Source: Acidimicrobiaceae bacterium
Lineage (GTDB): Bacteria; Actinomycetota; Acidimicrobiia; Acidimicrobiales; Aldehydirespiratoraceae
Direction of reading: 5' to 3'
Assembly (NCBI GenBank): GCA_002694825.1
Contig: NZNH01000080.1
Coordinates: 13,529 to 49,507, forward strand
DNA length: 35,979 nucleotides
In this document: positions 33,522 through 35,979 of the stretch, piece by piece
How positions within the stretch are numbered: the stretch's first letter is position 1
How the letters are laid out: the number at the start of each line of letters is the position of its first letter
Program-made: the position numbers and the translations under genes
The notes under the pieces: generated by a model
What the model was told of the DNA's origin: nothing
Databases searched by the model: none
Seen by the model: only the letters and a program-made list of their open reading frames with translations

Positions 33522-35825
33522 GTGTTGCTTGATCTTGCATTTCTGATTCCGGCGTTCCCGCTACTCGGGTTCCTCGTGATCCTCGTGGCTGGCCGTCGGC
33601 TCGGTGAGCCCGGTGCCGGCTGGGTCGCCACGATGGCGATGGGTGGATCGTTCGCGGCGGCCGCCGCCGTGTTCCTTGGTCTTCTCGGCGAGGACGCCGA
33701 CGAGCGGCGTCACGTCCAGACCCTGTGGGAGTGGGTGCCGGTCGGCGACTTCTCCGTCGATATCGGCTTCCTCGTCGATCCGCTGTCGATCACGATGACC
33801 CTGTTCATCACCGGTGTCGGTGCGCTGATCCATCTCTACTCGATCGGGTACATGCACGGTGATGAAAACTTCTCGAAGTTCTTCCTCTACCTGAACCTGT
33901 TCGCCTTCTCGATGCTGATGCTCGTGCTCGGCGACAACCTGTTGCTCACCTTCCTCGGTTGGGAGGGCGTGGGCGCCTGTTCGTACTTCCTCATCTCGTT
34001 CTGGTTCACCGAGGAGGCCAACGCCACCGCCGGCAAGAAGGCCTTCGTGACCAACCGCATCGGCGACTGGGGGTTTATGGTCGCCACCTTCCTGATCTTC
34101 GTGACGATCGGTTCGATCGAGTACGTCGACATCATCGGGAACGCCGAGGGTGGTCTCATCAGCGAGAGCACCGCCACCTGGATCACCGTCCTGTTGCTGA
34201 TCGGCGCTGCCGGCAAGTCAGCCCAGTTCCCGCTCTACCTGTGGCTGCCCGACGCGATGGCCGGCCCGACCCCGGTGTCCGCGCTCATCCATGCCGCCAC
34301 CATGGTGACGTCGGGCATCTATCTGCTCACCCGGGTCAACCCGGTTTTGGCCGAGGCTGCCTCGTGGTCGACCGACCTGATCGCGTGGGTGGGTGCGCTC
34401 ACGGCATTGTTCGCCGCCACCATCGCCGTCGCCCAGAACGACATCAAGAAGGTGCTGGCGTACTCGACGGTCAGCCAGCTCGGGTACATGTTCCTCGCTG
34501 TCGGCATCGGCGCCTACATCGCCGCCATCTTCCACATGATCACCCACGCCTTCTTCAAGGCGCTGTTGTTCCTCGGTTCGGGATCCGTCATTCATGGCAT
34601 GCATCACGACCAGGACATGCGCCACTACGGCGGCCTGCAGAAGCTGATGCCGATCACCTCGGCCACCTTCATCGTCGGTTGGCTCGCAATCGCCGGCGTG
34701 CCGCCGTTCTCTGGTTTCTGGTCGAAAGACGAAATCCTGGCCTACGCCTACGACGTCAACCCGATGTTGTGGGTCATCGGTCTTCTCACGGCGTTGCTCA
34801 CGGCGTTCTACATGAGCCGGCAGGTCTTCATGACCTTCTTCGGGGAGTACCGCTACGCCGAGGTTCGCCCCGAGGAGATCTCCGAGATCTGGGACAACCG
34901 GGTCACCACCGCTGAGGCCGCGGTGGCCGAGGCCGAGGCCGGTATCGGCACCGCCGAAGAGGGCATCGTGAAGGCCCAGGAGAAGCTCGATAAGGCCGCC
35001 GAGAAGCTCGAACAGCGCGAAGCCGAACTGGCTGAGGCCGACGAGTCCGATGACAAGGCCGTCGACAAGGCCACCAAGAATCTCGAGAAGGCCAAGGACG
35101 GCGTCGTCAAGGCCCAGGAGGCCGTCGATGAGGTCACCGTGTCGGTCGACGCCGCCCGTGCCGAGGTCGACACGGCCCGTGCACATGTCGAGACGGTGCT
35201 CGCCGCTGCGGCAAGCGCAGGCGACGACCTCGAGGGGATCAGCGACGACGATCTGCCCGCAGCCGTCAAGGAACGTCGTGAATTCCATCCCCACGAGTCG
35301 CCGTGGCAGATGACGGTTCCGCTCATCCTGCTTTCGGCCGCGGCGGTCATCGCCGGCGTGATGAACCTCCCGTTCAGCAAGGATCTCCACTTCCTCGAGA
35401 AATGGTTGGAACCCACGCTGTACGGCAACAAACACAAGCTCGGCCTCTCTGGCGGCGAGCTGTGGATCCTGGCGATCATCGCCGTGGTCATCGGAGCGGT
35501 CGGCATCGCTGCAGCGGTTGCGATCTATCTCCAGAAGCGCATCCCGGCCGAGAAGGTCGAGTTGCCGATCCTTGCTCGGGGCTGGCGCTACGACGAAGCG
35601 GTCAGCGACTTCATGGGCGGACCCGGCCGCAAGGGCTTCGACCTGGTGGCCTGGTTCGACGCCACGATCGTCGACGGGATCGTCAACGGCACCGGTCGCC
35701 TGGTGCGCACGGCCGGCGGGGGACTCCGAACCCTGCAGACCGGTTTGGTTCGTAGTTACGCCGCACTCGTTGCGGTCGGTGCGGTGGGTCTCATCGCGTG
35801 GTTCCTCGTGAGGACGACCTTCTGA
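33522..35825 (+). CDS. nuoL: NADH-quinone oxidoreductase subunit L with a coiled-coil insert
   Basis: 767 residues, GTG start; usual length is about 615-650. Antiporter-like proton-pumping subunit. Core motifs are LLTFLGWEGVGACSYFLISF, FVTNRIGDWGFM, LPDAMAGPTPVSALIHAATM, AQNDIKKVLAYSTVSQLGYM and HAFFKALLFLGSGSVIHGM. Between FMTFFGEYRY and FHPHESPWQM, residues about 450-586 form a highly charged Ala/Glu/Lys segment with heptad-like spacing (AEEGIVKAQEKLDKAAEKLE, TKNLEKAKDGVVKAQEAVDE). Removing it gives ~630 residues, a standard NuoL. The frame is continuous, so this is an insertion, not a frameshift. Stop overlaps nuoM (TGATG). Confidence 0.94.
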   Translation: MLLDLAFLIPAFPLLGFLVILVAGRRLGEPGAGWVATMAMGGSFAAAAAVFLGLLGEDADERRHVQTLWEWVPVGDFSVDIGFLVDPLSITMTLFITGVGALIHLYSIGYMHGDENFSKFFLYLNLFAFSMLMLVLGDNLLLTFLGWEGVGACSYFLISFWFTEEANATAGKKAFVTNRIGDWGFMVATFLIFVTIGSIEYVDIIGNAEGGLISESTATWITVLLLIGAAGKSAQFPLYLWLPDAMAGPTPVSALIHAATMVTSGIYLLTRVNPVLAEAASWSTDLIAWVGALTALFAATIAVAQNDIKKVLAYSTVSQLGYMFLAVGIGAYIAAIFHMITHAFFKALLFLGSGSVIHGMHHDQDMRHYGGLQKLMPITSATFIVGWLAIAGVPPFSGFWSKDEILAYAYDVNPMLWVIGLLTALLTAFYMSRQVFMTFFGEYRYAEVRPEEISEIWDNRVTTAEAAVAEAEAGIGTAEEGIVKAQEKLDKAAEKLEQREAELAEADESDDKAVDKATKNLEKAKDGVVKAQEAVDEVTVSVDAARAEVDTARAHVETVLAAAASAGDDLEGISDDDLPAAVKERREFHPHESPWQMTVPLILLSAAAVIAGVMNLPFSKDLHFLEKWLEPTLYGNKHKLGLSGGELWILAIIAVVIGAVGIAAAVAIYLQKRIPAEKVELPILARGWRYDEAVSDFMGGPGRKGFDLVAWFDATIVDGIVNGTGRLVRTAGGGLRTLQTGLVRSYAALVAVGAVGLIAWFLVRTTF

Positions 35826-35979
35826 TGTCTTCTCTGTTCGCAGCTTCGTCGGCCGACGTGCCGTTCCCGATTCTCAGCGCCCTGGTGGTGACCCCGTTCC
35901 TCGGGGCGCTGCTGATGCTCGTGCTGCCCAACGGTCGGCCCGAGTACTTCAAGCAGGTGGCCTTCCTCGTCAGCGGTGC
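35825..35979 (+). CDS. nuoM: NADH-quinone oxidoreductase subunit M (3' end missing)
   Basis: The first 51 codons are visible; the gene runs out of the window. The product begins MSSLFAASSADVPFPILSAL and continues into a hydrophobic helix with the VVTPFLGALLMLVLP stretch, typical of the NuoM start. ATG overlaps the nuoL stop by one base. Position after nuoL makes the assignment firm. Confidence 0.85.
   Translation, partial: MSSLFAASSADVPFPILSALVVTPFLGALLMLVLPNGRPEYFKQVAFLVSG

Noticed and set aside
34870-35282. NuoL insert as a separate gene or frameshift product
   Set aside because: The reading frame is continuous on both sides and canonical NuoL sequence resumes directly at HPHES, so it is an in-frame insertion.
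1-35979. Mobile elements, CRISPR arrays, prophage or genomic island
   Set aside because: No transposase, integrase, direct-repeat array or shift in coding style was seen; the content is core metabolism and respiration throughout.

Overview
The window is a GC-rich, densely packed chromosomal segment from a high-GC Gram-positive (actinobacterial) organism. Gene content and order suggest the Acidimicrobiia/Ilumatobacter-like branch, but that placement is inference. The order mycothiol glycosyltransferase, YbjN protein, proC, hemA-hemC-hemD, hemL is the classical actinobacterial neighbourhood (compare M. tuberculosis Rv0486 to Rv0524). Many starts are GTG, ATGA stop/start overlaps are common, and several genes look leaderless, with a TANNNT box 6-7 nt before the start codon.

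Region 1 (1-4923, + strand): end of an MshA-like glycosyltransferase, a YbjN-domain protein, proC, a SAM hydroxide adenosyltransferase-family protein, a 29-residue membrane peptide and an acyl-CoA ligase. Region 2 (4920-12160, +): a beta-propeller protein, the redox repressor Rex with a near-consensus Rex operator before it, then hemA, hemC, a hemD fused to a GNAT acetyltransferase domain, a HAD phosphatase and hemL. Rex plus hem genes ties haem supply to NADH/NAD+ state. Region 3 (12247-15892): a YceI-like protein and an aminoglycoside-phosphotransferase-fold protein (+), facing pgi (-).

Region 4 (15979-23233) is the most unusual part. It encodes a quinol:cytochrome c oxidoreductase cluster of mixed type: a divergent membrane-anchored monohaem cytochrome c (-), then on + an unknown three-helix membrane protein, a 2x[4Fe-4S] ferredoxin, a cytochrome b6-type subunit keeping the cysteine that carries haem c_n in b6f complexes, a subunit IV-like protein with an odd Ala/Lys-rich N-terminus, a Rieske protein, a membrane-bound dihaem cytochrome c and another unknown membrane protein. 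The divergent 305-bp promoter region holds a perfect 10+10 bp palindrome next to a promoter-like box.

Region 5 (23237-35979, +): complex I genes nuoA to nuoL and the start of nuoM, following region 4 with a 3-bp gap. NuoL carries an extra coiled-coil insert of about 135 residues. The two blocks read as one respiratory super-locus, carrying electrons from NADH through menaquinone (inferred) and a b6f-like complex to cytochrome c. No rRNA, tRNA, CRISPR array, insertion sequence or phage gene was found.
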